Below are positions 38,008 through 46,319 of a stretch of DNA of 64,000 bases, in pieces. The position numbers were made by a program, and so were the translations under genes. How positions within the stretch are numbered: the first letter of the stretch is position 1; every line of letters starts with the position of its first letter. This DNA comes from UBA1479 sp002706405 (GTDB lineage: Bacteria; Pseudomonadota; Alphaproteobacteria; Rhodospirillales; Casp-alpha2), in NCBI GenBank assembly GCA_963972255.1, contig CAXATO010000014.1, forward strand, positions 1 to 64,000, written 5' to 3'. The notes below the pieces were generated by a model that made no database searches, was not told the origin of the DNA, and saw nothing but the letters and a program-made list of their open reading frames with translations.

Positions 38008-39139
38008 GGCCGGCGACGAGGTGCCTGCCGACGCACCGCAGGACGTCAACGCGCGGCTGATCGCCAAAACCATTCCCGTCACCGTGCTGACCGGCTTCCT
38101 CGGGGCCGGTAAGACGACGCTGCTGAACAAGCTGCTCGGCCATCCCGACATGGGCGAAGTCGCCGTGCTGATCAACGAATTCGGCGAGATCGGAATCGAC
38201 CACCTGCTGGTGAAGGAAACCCGCGAAGACACGGTGCTGCTCAATTCCGGCTGTCTGTGCTGCACCGTGCGCGGCGATCTGGTCAATGCGATGCGCGAGC
38301 TGTTCTGGCAGCGCTTCGATAAGAAGATTCCCTGGTTCAAGCGCGTGGTGATCGAGACCACGGGCCTGGCCGACCCCGCCCCCATCATCCACACCCTGAT
38401 GACCGATCCGACCGTGGGGCCGCGTTACCGGCTGGACGGCATCGTCACCGTGGTCGACGCCGTGAACGGCCCCCAGACCCTGGATGCCCAGCCGGAAAGC
38501 GTGAAGCAGGCCGCCGTCGCCGACCGCATCGTCCTGACCAAGGCCGATCTGGCGACGCCTGAACAACTGGCGACGATCCAGGACCGCCTTCGCACTCTCA
38601 ACCCGTCGGCCCCCGTGTTCGACGCCGCCGCCGACTTCGGCCCCAAGGACCTGTTCGACGCCGGGCTGTTTTCCAGCGAACGCAAGATTGCCGACGTCGC
38701 CGGCTGGCTGCGCGAGGAAGCCTTTTCCCAAGACCACGAAGAACACGATCACGATCATGGCCACAACCACGATCATGGACATGACCACGGGCACGATCAC
38801 CACCATGATCCCAACCGCCACGACGCGCGCATTTCCTCCTTCTGCATGACCGTGGACGACCCGATTCCCTGGGAGAGGTTCGTCACCTGGATGGAGATGC
38901 TGATCACGACCCAGGGCGAGAACCTGCTGCGTATCAAGGGCATCCTGAACGTGGTCGGCGAGCCCAATCCGGTCGCCGTGCATGGGGTCCAGCACCTGTT
39001 CCACCCGCCCGTGGGCCTGCCTGGCTGGCCCGATGACGATCATCGCTCCAAGATCGTGTTCATCACCCGCGACATCGGCCGCAAGGTCATCGAGGACACG
39101 TTCAAGGCCTTTGTCGGCGAGGACACGACCGGCCCCTGA
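37991..39139 (+). CDS. COG0523 (CobW/ZigA-type) GTPase, putative zinc metallochaperone
   Basis: 382-residue G3E-family GTPase. Walker A GFLGAGKTTLL, the family metal site GCLCC (in SGCLCCTVRGDL), guanine-binding TKAD and the CobW C-terminal domain. Between the domains is a dense His/Asp tract (near 38737-38820) able to bind several metal ions. It overlaps hisI by 17 bases in another frame, implying translational coupling with a zinc-dependent enzyme. In this family such pairing points to zinc supply rather than cobalamin synthesis. The metal is inference. Confidence 0.9.
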   Translation: MAERTEAGDEVPADAPQDVNARLIAKTIPVTVLTGFLGAGKTTLLNKLLGHPDMGEVAVLINEFGEIGIDHLLVKETREDTVLLNSGCLCCTVRGDLVNAMRELFWQRFDKKIPWFKRVVIETTGLADPAPIIHTLMTDPTVGPRYRLDGIVTVVDAVNGPQTLDAQPESVKQAAVADRIVLTKADLATPEQLATIQDRLRTLNPSAPVFDAAADFGPKDLFDAGLFSSERKIADVAGWLREEAFSQDHEEHDHDHGHNHDHGHDHGHDHHHDPNRHDARISSFCMTVDDPIPWERFVTWMEMLITTQGENLLRIKGILNVVGEPNPVAVHGVQHLFHPPVGLPGWPDDDHRSKIVFITRDIGRKVIEDTFKAFVGEDTTGP

Positions 39140-39175
39140 CGCGACTTCGCAAAAACAGATGGAAAGCGCGCGCCC

Positions 39176-39778
39176 ATGGCACTCGACAGCGAAATCGACG
39201 ATCTTGTCCGGCGCCTGGTCCGCCTGGAAAAAGAGATCGAAGCGAAGATGGAAGCGCAGCAGGCACGCTTTCAGTTCTCCATGGCGGAAGGCCGCGCCGT
39301 GTTCGAGGACGAGGTTCTGCGCCGTCACAAGCTGCTCAAAACCGGGATTCTGACGTTCCTGCGCCGGTCGCCGATCGCGAACATTCTGGTCAGCCCCTTC
39401 ATCTACGGCCTTGTTGTACCGTTCGTCATTCTCGACCTGGGGGTGTCCGTCTACCAAGCGGTCTGCTTCACGGTCTGGCGCATGCAGCGTGTCCGACGCG
39501 CGGATTACGTGGTCATCGACCGTCACCGGCTGCCCTATCTGAACGTCATCGAAAAGCTGAATTGCCTGTATTGCGGCTATGCCAACGGCGTTATCACCTA
39601 CACCCGGGAGGTCGCGAGCCGCACAGAACAATACTGGTGCCCCATCAAACACGCCTTGCGGGTCCGCTCACCGCATCCGCGATACCCCGGCTTTCTCGCT
39701 TATGGGGATACGCGGGACTTCCGAAACCGTCTTCAGGCCCTGCGCAAGGCGGTCATGCCCCCCACTGATCCCGAGTAG
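39176..39778 (+). CDS. conserved membrane protein with CxxC motif, unknown function
   Basis: 200 residues. An N-terminal charged coiled-coil-like segment (SEIDDLVRRLVRLEKEIEAK) is followed by one long or two short hydrophobic helices (about 70-100). The C-terminal domain has CLYCGYANG, a further Cys in EQYWCPIKHA, and an R-S-x-H-P-R-Y tail, suggesting a structural metal site. Similar proteins are widespread in proteobacteria, but I know no function. It follows the COG0523 gene by 36 bases on the same strand, so metal-linked expression is possible. Confidence 0.75.
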   Translation: MALDSEIDDLVRRLVRLEKEIEAKMEAQQARFQFSMAEGRAVFEDEVLRRHKLLKTGILTFLRRSPIANILVSPFIYGLVVPFVILDLGVSVYQAVCFTVWRMQRVRRADYVVIDRHRLPYLNVIEKLNCLYCGYANGVITYTREVASRTEQYWCPIKHALRVRSPHPRYPGFLAYGDTRDFRNRLQALRKAVMPPTDPE

Positions 39779-39837
39779 CCTTCGCCACAACCTGTGCCCC
39801 CGTATCCCACACGTTCCGAATGTCCTAGTATCCCGCC

Positions 39838-40485
39838 ATGCTTGAACCGGCCCTCATCGCCTTCGCGACCTTCTTCGCCACCGTCGGGCCGCCCGACGTG
39901 GCCATCGCCTTCGCCGCCCTGACCCCCAAGGCCTCGGCGGCGGCACGGCGCCGCACGGCCGTGCGCGCGGTCGTCATCGCTGGCGGCATTCTGCTGTTTT
40001 TTGCCGTGCTCGGGAAACCCGTGCTGACCTACATGGGGATCTCCCTGCCCGCCCTCCGCACGGCCGGCGGGATTCTCCTGCTGCTGATTTCCATCGACAT
40101 GGTGTTCGCCAGGTCCTCCGGCGGAACGTCGACCACCGACGAGGAAGACGCCGAATCGATTACCCGCAAGGATGTCTCGGTGTTTCCCCTGGCGACGCCG
40201 CTGATCGCCGGACCGGGGACGATCGGGGCGGTCCTGCTGTTGGTCGCCGACGCTCACGGCGATGCGTTGCGCCTGGCCGCCGTGGCGGCCGCCATGGCGG
40301 CGGTCCTGGTCATTGCCCTGGCCCTGATGCTTGTGGCGGCGCAGGTTCAGAAACGCCTGGGCGTGACCGGCGTGCATGTGCTGTCGCGGGTGTTCGGAAT
40401 TTTGTTGGCGGCGCTCGCCGTCCAGTTCCTGTTCGACGGCATCCGGGCCAGCGGCCTATTGACCGGGCTGACCGGCGGCACCTAG
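39838..40485 (+). CDS. MarC-family integral membrane protein
   Basis: 215 residues with six hydrophobic helices. The family features FFATVGPPDVAIAFAALTP at the start and PLATPLIAGPGTIGAVLLL in the middle are present. MarC proteins (formerly linked to multiple antibiotic resistance) have no established substrate. Its stop overlaps the end of the convergent response regulator gene by four bases. Confidence 0.87.
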   Translation: MLEPALIAFATFFATVGPPDVAIAFAALTPKASAAARRRTAVRAVVIAGGILLFFAVLGKPVLTYMGISLPALRTAGGILLLLISIDMVFARSSGGTSTTDEEDAESITRKDVSVFPLATPLIAGPGTIGAVLLLVADAHGDALRLAAVAAAMAAVLVIALALMLVAAQVQKRLGVTGVHVLSRVFGILLAALAVQFLFDGIRASGLLTGLTGGT

Positions 40486-40847
40486 GCGGTTTTGACCAAT
40501 TCCTCGATCAGGGCCAGCAGCTTGTCCGCATTGATCGGCTTCTCGACATAACCGTCGGCCCCCAGCTCCGCCGCACGATCTTTCCAGGTTTCGGCGGAAT
40601 GGGCGGATACGATGATGATCTTGGTCCGGCGCAGGCGAGAACTCTGGCGAAGTTCGCGACACAGGTCGAACCCATCGACGGAGGCCATCTGGAGGTCCGT
40701 CAACACGACATCCGGCACATGCTGCTTGATGGACGAGATCGCCGTGGCCCCCATGAGATCGCTCGTCACCTCATGGCCGGCGCCCTCGAGAATGGACCTC
40801 AGAATTTCAAGCGTGATCTGGTCGTCATCGACGATGAAGATTTTCAA
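40482..40847 (-). CDS. single-domain response regulator (CheY-like)
   Basis: 121-residue receiver domain. Acidic pocket in IFIVDDDQ, phospho-acceptor Asp51 in VVLTDLQM, conserved Ser/Thr in IIIVSAHS and Lys103 in VEKPIN. No output domain follows, so it acts by protein contact or in a phosphorelay. No ATG is available; I place the start at the TTG at 40847, directly before KIFIVDD, with no strong Shine-Dalgarno. The frame is open far upstream but only as antisense to the next gene. No kinase is adjacent; the orphan kinase at 9872 is only a possible partner. Confidence 0.85.
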   Translation of the reverse strand: MKIFIVDDDQITLEILRSILEGAGHEVTSDLMGATAISSIKQHVPDVVLTDLQMASVDGFDLCRELRQSSRLRRTKIIIVSAHSAETWKDRAAELGADGYVEKPINADKLLALIEELVKTA

Positions 40848-40908
40848 GGATGTCTGTCCGTTTTGTCTGATCAACTGACGAATAGGTAAGGCCTGCGGGT
40901 GCGTTCGT

Positions 40909-41826
40909 CTAGGCCGCCCGCTCTTTTTCCCAGGGGGGCACGGGGCCGAACTTTTCGGCGAAGTAGTCGATGAAGGCCCGCACGTTGGGCGACAGGTTCC
41001 GCTTATTGGAATAGATCGCCAGAATGTCCGAGGTCTCGTCGGCATAATCCGGCAGCACGCGAACCAGCCGCCCCTGTGCCAGGGCGTCGTTAACCAGATA
41101 TGTGGAAAGCCGGGCGATTCCGACGCCCGCCAACACCGCATAATAGATGGCATCGGCGCTGTTGGCCTCGAAATTCCCTTTGATCGGCAGGCGAACGGGG
41201 CCGGTCCCGTCGTCGAATGTCCAGGTATTCCAGGCCTCCACCGTCGAAATGCGCAGGCAGTTGTGGCCCGCCACTTCGTCCGGCGTGCGCGGCAGGCCAT
41301 GTTCGGCGACGTAGGACGGCGCCGCCACATAGACCCGCCGGTTGGTCGCCAGCTTGCGCGACACGACGGACGAATCATCGATCTGTTCGGAAAACCGGAT
41401 CGCCACGTCGACCTGTTCCTCGACCAGATCGATGACCCGGTCCGTGGCATCGAGGGAAATCTTCAGGTCCGGATTCCTGGCCAGGAACACGGGCAGCAAG
41501 GGCAGCAGCTGCGCCTTTGCAAAGGCCACGGTTGCCGCCACCTTGAGGGTTCCCTGCGGGTGGTCGACCATGTTGAGGACCAGGGACTCCGCCTCCTGCA
41601 CGCTCTGCGATACATCGGCGCAGCGTGCGTAGAAGGCGCGCCCGACTTCGGTCAGGGAGATTCGCCGGGTCGACCGGTTCAACAGGCGCGTGCCCAGGCG
41701 ATCCTCCAGTTGCCCGATCTGGCGGCTGACCGCCGACGGGGTCAGGCCCAAATCCCGCGCAGCCGCGGAAAACCCGCCGTTTTCAACGACGGTGGCGAAC
41801 ATGATCATCTGTGTCGCAATATCCAT
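40909..41826 (-). CDS. LysR-family transcriptional regulator
   Basis: 305 residues: winged helix-turn-helix (VVENGGFSAAARDLGLTPSA; VSRQIGQLEDRLGTRLLNRS) and a substrate-binding-type effector domain. It belongs to the CrgA-like subgroup by its N-terminus. It is divergent from a 67-residue protein; two TTGCANTGCA palindromes lie in the 178-base gap, and the regulator might bind them, although LysR sites usually look different. Effector unknown. Confidence 0.88.
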   Translation of the reverse strand: MDIATQMIMFATVVENGGFSAAARDLGLTPSAVSRQIGQLEDRLGTRLLNRSTRRISLTEVGRAFYARCADVSQSVQEAESLVLNMVDHPQGTLKVAATVAFAKAQLLPLLPVFLARNPDLKISLDATDRVIDLVEEQVDVAIRFSEQIDDSSVVSRKLATNRRVYVAAPSYVAEHGLPRTPDEVAGHNCLRISTVEAWNTWTFDDGTGPVRLPIKGNFEANSADAIYYAVLAGVGIARLSTYLVNDALAQGRLVRVLPDYADETSDILAIYSNKRNLSPNVRAFIDYFAEKFGPVPPWEKERAA

Positions 41827-41922
41827 TAACTTATTCCTGATTAATTTTAAGCCGTTTGTGCGTAGAAGTCACAAGCCTTGTGCATTTCGAGGGGATTATC
41901 GCTGAGCAACCTTACCATTATA

Positions 41923-41952
41923 TTGCACTGCAACACGATTGTTGCATTGCAG
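41923..41952 (+). promoter_or_regulatory. two tandem palindromic sites (TTGCANTGCAA type)
   Basis: TTGCACTGCAA (41923-41933) is a perfect odd palindrome, and TTGCATTGCAG (41942-41952) matches it except for the last base. Centres are 19 bases apart, about two helical turns, so two dimers could bind the same DNA face. The sites lie 52-82 bases upstream of the 67-residue protein gene. They resemble the TGC-N3-GCA sites reported for the PHA regulator PhaR, but the binder here is unknown. Confidence 0.55.
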
Positions 41953-42004
41953 CAGCCGCAGATTCAGTGACCAACCGCACACCAACCTTGAAAGGAGTCC
42001 TCAG

Positions 42005-42208
42005 ATGAAAGACATCATTGGACACACCAACTACAAAGAAATCTCTCCGGAAGAACTGACGCGGCTTCTCCACGAAGCAGAAATGCTTCGCGCCGAAGCG
42101 GTCCGCGATCACCTGTTCGCTCTCGGCCGCGGCATTGCCCGCGTTGCCGGCTCGATCCGCCACGGCTTGGACGGTCTGATCCATCCGAACACCGCAGGTG
42201 CGCGCTAA
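42005..42208 (+). CDS. small helical protein, unknown function
   Basis: 67 residues after a strong AAAGGAGT ribosome site. The sequence is mostly predicted amphipathic helix: EELTRLLHEAEMLRAEAVRD, then HLFALGRGIARVAGSIRHGL. It resembles the many short DUF1127-like proteins of alphaproteobacteria in length and basic helical end, without a secure family match. Its promoter region has two palindromic TTGCANTGCA sites, and a hairpin follows the stop, so a well-expressed regulated gene is likely. The ATG at 42005 is preferred over an upstream ATG without a ribosome site. Confidence 0.75.
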   Translation: MKDIIGHTNYKEISPEELTRLLHEAEMLRAEAVRDHLFALGRGIARVAGSIRHGLDGLIHPNTAGAR

Positions 42209-42211
42209 TTT

Positions 42212-42233
42212 AAACCCGTACCCCCACGGGTTT
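42212..42233 (+). terminator. weak hairpin after the 67-residue protein
   Basis: Perfect 8-bp inverted repeat AAACCCGT / ACGGGTTT with a 6-base loop, starting four bases after the stop codon. The 3' arm ends in TTT, so it can act as a short intrinsic terminator for the small gene, with larger hairpins immediately following. Confidence 0.5.
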
Positions 42234-42412
42234 CGGCGGAGCAAGGGTACAGGACGGGCGTTCAAGCGGACCTCCCACCGCGCGTGGTCCCGTCCTTGCT
42301 CTCCGCCGGCCGGATCGGTGGCGCCCCCTTGGCCCAGTCAGCCATAGGAAGGTGGCGCCCCGGTCCGGCCCAATTTCTTTTCGGCCCGCATGGGCCCGGC
42401 CCGTCAGGGGCC
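42234..42412. repeat. cluster of long inverted repeats in a non-coding region
   Basis: First hairpin: CGGCGGAG (42234-42241) pairs with CTCCGCCG (42301-42308), continued by CAAGG/CCTTG and ACGGG/CCCGT. Second hairpin: GGCCGGATCGG (42308-42318) pairs with CCGGTCCGGCC (42360-42370), continued by GGCGCCCCCTT (42320-42330) with AAGGTGGCGCC (42349-42359), about 22 pairs with one bulge, one mismatch and one wobble. Two short GGCCC/GGGCC hairpins follow (42383-42396, 42398-42412). No protein-like frame fits. It may be a structured RNA, a degenerate palindromic repeat element or transcript-end structure. Confidence 0.6.
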
Positions 42413-42660
42413 AATTTCCATCCCGCAACGGCGCGGGCATTCCATCCAAACATCGACATCGAATCCCCTACCGGCCGTGATGGTTAGGTAGCGCCGAATT
42501 CATATGGAAATCAGGCACTTGCCTGACCGGATTCGAATTTCAGAGAAGGACCGATCCGCCCGGCAACGGCGTCTGGCGTTCACTCCGATCATTCGTTTGG
42601 CACGCATCACCATAACCGGTGCCGTCAATAACCAATCAGACAGGGAAAAGTGAGAACGTC
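42413..42660. other. non-coding region upstream of the TRAP operon
   Basis: Together with the hairpins before it, this completes a 452-base stretch without a supported gene. It holds one further perfect hairpin, TCAGGC-ACTT-GCCTGA at 42511-42526, and A/T-richer sequence up to the dctP ribosome site, where the TRAP promoter should lie. I see no clear promoter hexamers or known riboswitch. Confidence 0.6.
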
Positions 42661-43752
42661 ATGAAACGCCGAGACCTACTAAAAGCCTCCGTCACCGCCG
42701 GGGCCGCCGCCGGCGGCCTGTTGGCCGCCCCTGCCATCGCCCGCGCCAAGGACACCTTCAACTGGAAGATGACCAACATGTATCCGGCCGGCGCGCCCTT
42801 CTATACGGTCGGCCCGGGCAGCCCCACGGACTTCTGCGCGCGCGTGAAGGAAATGTCGGACGGTCGCCTGAACATCCAGCATTTCGCCGCCGGCGAGTTG
42901 ATCCCGCCCAAGGAAGGCTTCGACGCCGTGCGCTCGGGCACCATCGAAATGAACGCCGGCAACGCCTATTACTGGGCCGGCAAGATCTTCGCCGCACAGT
43001 ACTTCACCACCGTGCCCTTCGGCCTCAACTTCCAGGGGGTTAACGCCTGGATGTACCATGCGGGCGGCCTGGAGCTGTGGAACGAGGTCTATGCCGATTA
43101 CGGCCTGACCGCCCTGCCCATGGGCAACACCGGCGTGCAGATGACCGGCTGGTTCAAGAAACCCATTGAATCCGTTAAGGATTTCGACGGCCTGAAGATG
43201 CGGATTCCGGGCCTGGCCGGCAAGGTCTACGAGAAACTCGGCGTCGCCGTAAAGCTGCTGCCCGGCGGGGAAATCTTCCCGGCCCTGGAACGCGGCGTGA
43301 TCGACGCGGCCGAATTCGTCGGCCCCTTCCAGGACCGCCGCATGGGCCTGCACAAGGCCGCCAAGTACTACTACACCACCGGCTGGCACGAGCCGTCCAA
43401 CGTGACGGAACTGCTGATGAACAAGAAGGCCTGGGACAGCCTGCCCAAGGACCTGCAGGCCATCGTCAAATCCTGCGCGCAGGCCTGCAACCTGGACAGC
43501 CATGCCTGGAGCGAGGCCAACAACGCCGATGCCCTGACCGATCTGGTGACCAATCACGGCGTCATCGCCCAAACCCTGCCCGACGCCGTCGTCGCCGAAC
43601 TGAAGACGCTGACCGAACAGGTTTTGGCGGAAAAGTCCGCCGCCGATCCGCTGACCAAGAAGGTCCACGACCATTTCATGGCCTTCCGTGACAAGCATCG
43701 GTCTTGGGCGGCGATTTCGGAAAAGCCCTATCAGGGCATGATCTCGTCTTAA
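42661..43752 (+). CDS. TRAP transporter substrate-binding protein (DctP family)
   Basis: 363-residue periplasmic receptor of a tripartite carboxylate-type importer. The N-terminus KRRDLLKASVTAGAAAGG is a twin-arginine-type signal ending AIARAKD. Body motifs include KMRIPGLAGKVYEKLGVAVK and LPGGEIFPALERGVIDAAEF, containing the conserved Arg that contacts a substrate carboxylate. It starts a three-gene operon with DctQ and DctM. This SBP subgroup is often linked to C4 to C6 or aromatic or keto acids; the exact ligand is unknown. Confidence 0.92.
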   Translation: MKRRDLLKASVTAGAAAGGLLAAPAIARAKDTFNWKMTNMYPAGAPFYTVGPGSPTDFCARVKEMSDGRLNIQHFAAGELIPPKEGFDAVRSGTIEMNAGNAYYWAGKIFAAQYFTTVPFGLNFQGVNAWMYHAGGLELWNEVYADYGLTALPMGNTGVQMTGWFKKPIESVKDFDGLKMRIPGLAGKVYEKLGVAVKLLPGGEIFPALERGVIDAAEFVGPFQDRRMGLHKAAKYYYTTGWHEPSNVTELLMNKKAWDSLPKDLQAIVKSCAQACNLDSHAWSEANNADALTDLVTNHGVIAQTLPDAVVAELKTLTEQVLAEKSAADPLTKKVHDHFMAFRDKHRSWAAISEKPYQGMISS

Positions 43753-43772
43753 CACGGGCGAGGTAATCGCAC

Positions 43773-44315
43773 ATGAATCCACGCAGCCCCTCGGGCCTGC
43801 GGCGTCTCGAAGCGGCCCTGCTCATTCCGGTGGAATGGGCGGGCCGTCTCGCGGCCGTCTGCGGCCTGTTCATGGTCTTCGTCGTCGCGGGCAACGTTCT
43901 TACCCGCTACGGCCTCAACATCAGCTCCGTCGCCCTGCAGGAACTGGAATGGCACCTGGTCTCGCCCATCGCGCTGATCGGCATGTCCTATGCCATGCAA
44001 AAGGGCGAGCATGTGCGCGTGGATTTCCTCTATGCCCGCCTGCCCGTTCATTGGCAGGCGGTGATCGACCTGGTCACGGACTTTCTCGTGATCGGGGTGT
44101 CCGTCACCATCGTCGTGCTGTCCCTGCCCTACGTGCAGCAGTCCTACGGCATTCTTGAAGGCTCGCCCGATCCGGGCGGCCTGCCCTACCGCTGGGTGCT
44201 GAAAGCCTTCATCCCCCTGGGCTTCGGGCTTCTCGGCCTGCAGGCGATCAGTCAGGCTCTGGGCGCCCTCACCACCTTCGCCGCCGCGCGCGCCGAGCGG
44301 ACCGCCTCGCAATGA
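43773..44315 (+). CDS. TRAP transporter small membrane subunit (DctQ family)
   Basis: 180 residues with four hydrophobic helices. The motif ELEWHLVSPIALIGMSYAMQ, followed by KGEHVRVDFLYARLP, is characteristic of DctQ. It sits 20 bases after the binding protein gene, and its stop overlaps the start of the large subunit by ATGA. It joins DctM to form the sodium-driven import unit. Confidence 0.9.
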   Translation: MNPRSPSGLRRLEAALLIPVEWAGRLAAVCGLFMVFVVAGNVLTRYGLNISSVALQELEWHLVSPIALIGMSYAMQKGEHVRVDFLYARLPVHWQAVIDLVTDFLVIGVSVTIVVLSLPYVQQSYGILEGSPDPGGLPYRWVLKAFIPLGFGLLGLQAISQALGALTTFAAARAERTASQ

Positions 44316-45637
44316 CGGAAATGGAACTGCTCGCCATCGGCATGATCGGTGGCTTCTTCGGGCTTCTGGTGATCGGCATTCCCGTCGCCATATCCCTGGC
44401 CGTCTCCGGACTGCTGTTCGGCTATCTTGGGTTCGGGACTTCCCTGTTCGGCCTGTTGCCGGGGCGCATCCACGGTGTCGTCACCAATTACACCCTGCTG
44501 GCCCTGCCGCTGTTCATCTTCATGGGTGTGATGCTGGAAAAATCCCGCATGGCCGAGGACCTGATCGACGTCATCGGCCATGCCATGGGGCGCCTGCGCG
44601 GCGGCATGGGGCTTGCCATCATCATCGTCGGCGTCCTGATGGGGGCGTCGTCGGGCATCGTCGGGGCCACGGTCGTCACCGTCGGCCTGTTGGCGCTGGG
44701 GCCCCTGGTGCGGCGCGGCTACGACAAGGGCTTGGCCTGCGGAACCATCTGCGCTTCGGGCACGCTGGGCCAGATCATTCCGCCCAGCCTGGTGCTGATC
44801 CTGCTGGCCGATATCCTGGGCCTGTCCGTGGGCACGTTGTTCGCCGCCGCCATGGTGCCGGGCCTGATGCTGGCCGGGATTCTCGCCCTCTACCTGTTGC
44901 TGCTGGGCTACTTCCGCCCCGACATGGCCCCCGCCATCCCCGAGGCCGAACGGGACGCCCTGGGCCGGCGCGAGCTGCTGATCAAGCTGGTGCAGGTCGT
45001 GCTGCCGCCCCTGGTGCTGATCTTCGCCGTGCTGGGCTCCATCGTCGGCGGCGTCGCGGCCCCGACGGAGGCCGCCTCCATGGGTGCGCTCGGCTCCCTC
45101 ATCCTGGCCCTCATGGGCGGACGGCTGACCCTGCGCGTCCTGGCCGACGTCTGCAAAAGCACGCTTCTGACGTCGGCCATGGTGTTCTTCATCCTGATCT
45201 GCGCCCAGCCCTTCGGCCTGGCGTTCCGGGGTCTCGGCGGCGAACACCTGGTCGGCTACATGTTCGACTTCATCCCGGGCGGCGTGACCGCCGACCTTCT
45301 GTTCATGATGGCGGTGATCTTCGTTCTCGGCTTCTTCCTGGAATGGATCGAGATTTCCTACATCGCCCTGCCCCTGTTCCTGCCCGTGTTCGTCAACTCG
45401 GGCGTCGACATGGTATGGCTCTCGATCCTGGTCGCCATGAACCTGCAGACCTCGTTCCTGACGCCGCCCTTCGGCTGGGCCCTGTTCTTCCTCAAGGGCG
45501 TGGCGCCGCCGGAAATCACCACCGGCGACATCTACCTGGGCGTGATTCCGTTCATTCTGCTGCAGGTGGTGGCCTTGGGCCTGTTGTTCACCTTCCCGGA
45601 AATTGCCACCTGGCTGCCCAAGGCGATCGGCTGGTGA
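44312..45637 (+). CDS. TRAP transporter large permease subunit (DctM family)
   Basis: 441 residues with about 12-13 hydrophobic helices. Family features: LALPLFIFMGVMLEKSRMAE, MGASSGIVGATVVTVGLLAL and the C-terminal NLQTSFLTPPFGWALFFLKG. It overlaps dctQ by four bases. This is the translocating, sodium-coupled subunit. The next gene is convergent, with a 16-base gap and no obvious terminator. Confidence 0.93.
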   Translation: MTEMELLAIGMIGGFFGLLVIGIPVAISLAVSGLLFGYLGFGTSLFGLLPGRIHGVVTNYTLLALPLFIFMGVMLEKSRMAEDLIDVIGHAMGRLRGGMGLAIIIVGVLMGASSGIVGATVVTVGLLALGPLVRRGYDKGLACGTICASGTLGQIIPPSLVLILLADILGLSVGTLFAAAMVPGLMLAGILALYLLLLGYFRPDMAPAIPEAERDALGRRELLIKLVQVVLPPLVLIFAVLGSIVGGVAAPTEAASMGALGSLILALMGGRLTLRVLADVCKSTLLTSAMVFFILICAQPFGLAFRGLGGEHLVGYMFDFIPGGVTADLLFMMAVIFVLGFFLEWIEISYIALPLFLPVFVNSGVDMVWLSILVAMNLQTSFLTPPFGWALFFLKGVAPPEITTGDIYLGVIPFILLQVVALGLLFTFPEIATWLPKAIGW

Positions 45638-45653
45638 CGGACATCAAGGAAGG

Positions 45654-46292
45654 TTATTGCGTCGGCACGTAGTGGTCCTGCCACTTGAGCACGATGTTGA
45701 AACTGACCGAGACCCGGGTGTCCTTGGACAGGTTCGGGTGGATGAAGTGGCTGAGGAAGGCCGGCCACATCATCAACAGGCCCGGCTCCGGCAGCACCGT
45801 GTATTCCGGATCGACATAGGGGTCCTTGGCGATGGCCGTCATGTTCACGCCCGGGCGCGGGTCATAGAACGTGATATGCGAGGGGCGCAGGTCGGCGCGG
45901 TTGCGCATGGGCTCCTTCACCCCCGGCATCTTCAGGTAATAGGTTCCGGACAGGTATGATCCCGGGTGATTGTGGGCGTCGTGGTAATCGCCCAGGCGGT
46001 TGATGTTGGGCCAGCCCTGGATGGTCCATTTCACATCATAATCAATGCCGATGGCGCGCAGGTAATCAACCACCGTGGCGTTGATCTGTTCGCGCAGCCA
46101 GGCCACGGCGGGCTCGTCCAGGTTGAAGAAATCGGGGGCGAGGTAATCCGTGGTCAGGTTCTTGTTCACCCGCTCCATGTCGCGGATCAGCTTGACCAGG
46201 GCCTGGGTCGGCTCCTCGAAGCCCGGCAGATGCCGGCGCACCAGCTTGGTCGGCCACAGGTCGAGAATACCGTCTTGGGAAGTGTCGGACAT
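45654..46292 (-). CDS. putative 2-oxoglutarate/Fe(II)-dependent oxygenase (TIGR02466 type)
   Basis: 212-residue double-stranded beta-helix enzyme. The likely iron ligands are His and Asp in YHDAHNHPGSYLSGTYYL, and a distal His in MWPAFLSHFIHPNLSKDTRV with Arg for 2-oxoglutarate. This matches the TIGR02466 group, whose substrate is unknown. It lies 28 bases after a 64-residue frame on the same strand, and converges with the TRAP operon. Confidence 0.82.
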   Translation of the reverse strand: MSDTSQDGILDLWPTKLVRRHLPGFEEPTQALVKLIRDMERVNKNLTTDYLAPDFFNLDEPAVAWLREQINATVVDYLRAIGIDYDVKWTIQGWPNINRLGDYHDAHNHPGSYLSGTYYLKMPGVKEPMRNRADLRPSHITFYDPRPGVNMTAIAKDPYVDPEYTVLPEPGLLMMWPAFLSHFIHPNLSKDTRVSVSFNIVLKWQDHYVPTQ

Positions 46293-46319
46293 GTCAGGCG
46301 CAGGCCGCTCTGCGGCGGA

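Noticed and set aside
42210..42480. Short frames (65-79 codons) in the inverted-repeat region
   Set aside because: They are compositional by-products of GC-rich palindromes, lack ribosome sites and resemble no protein.
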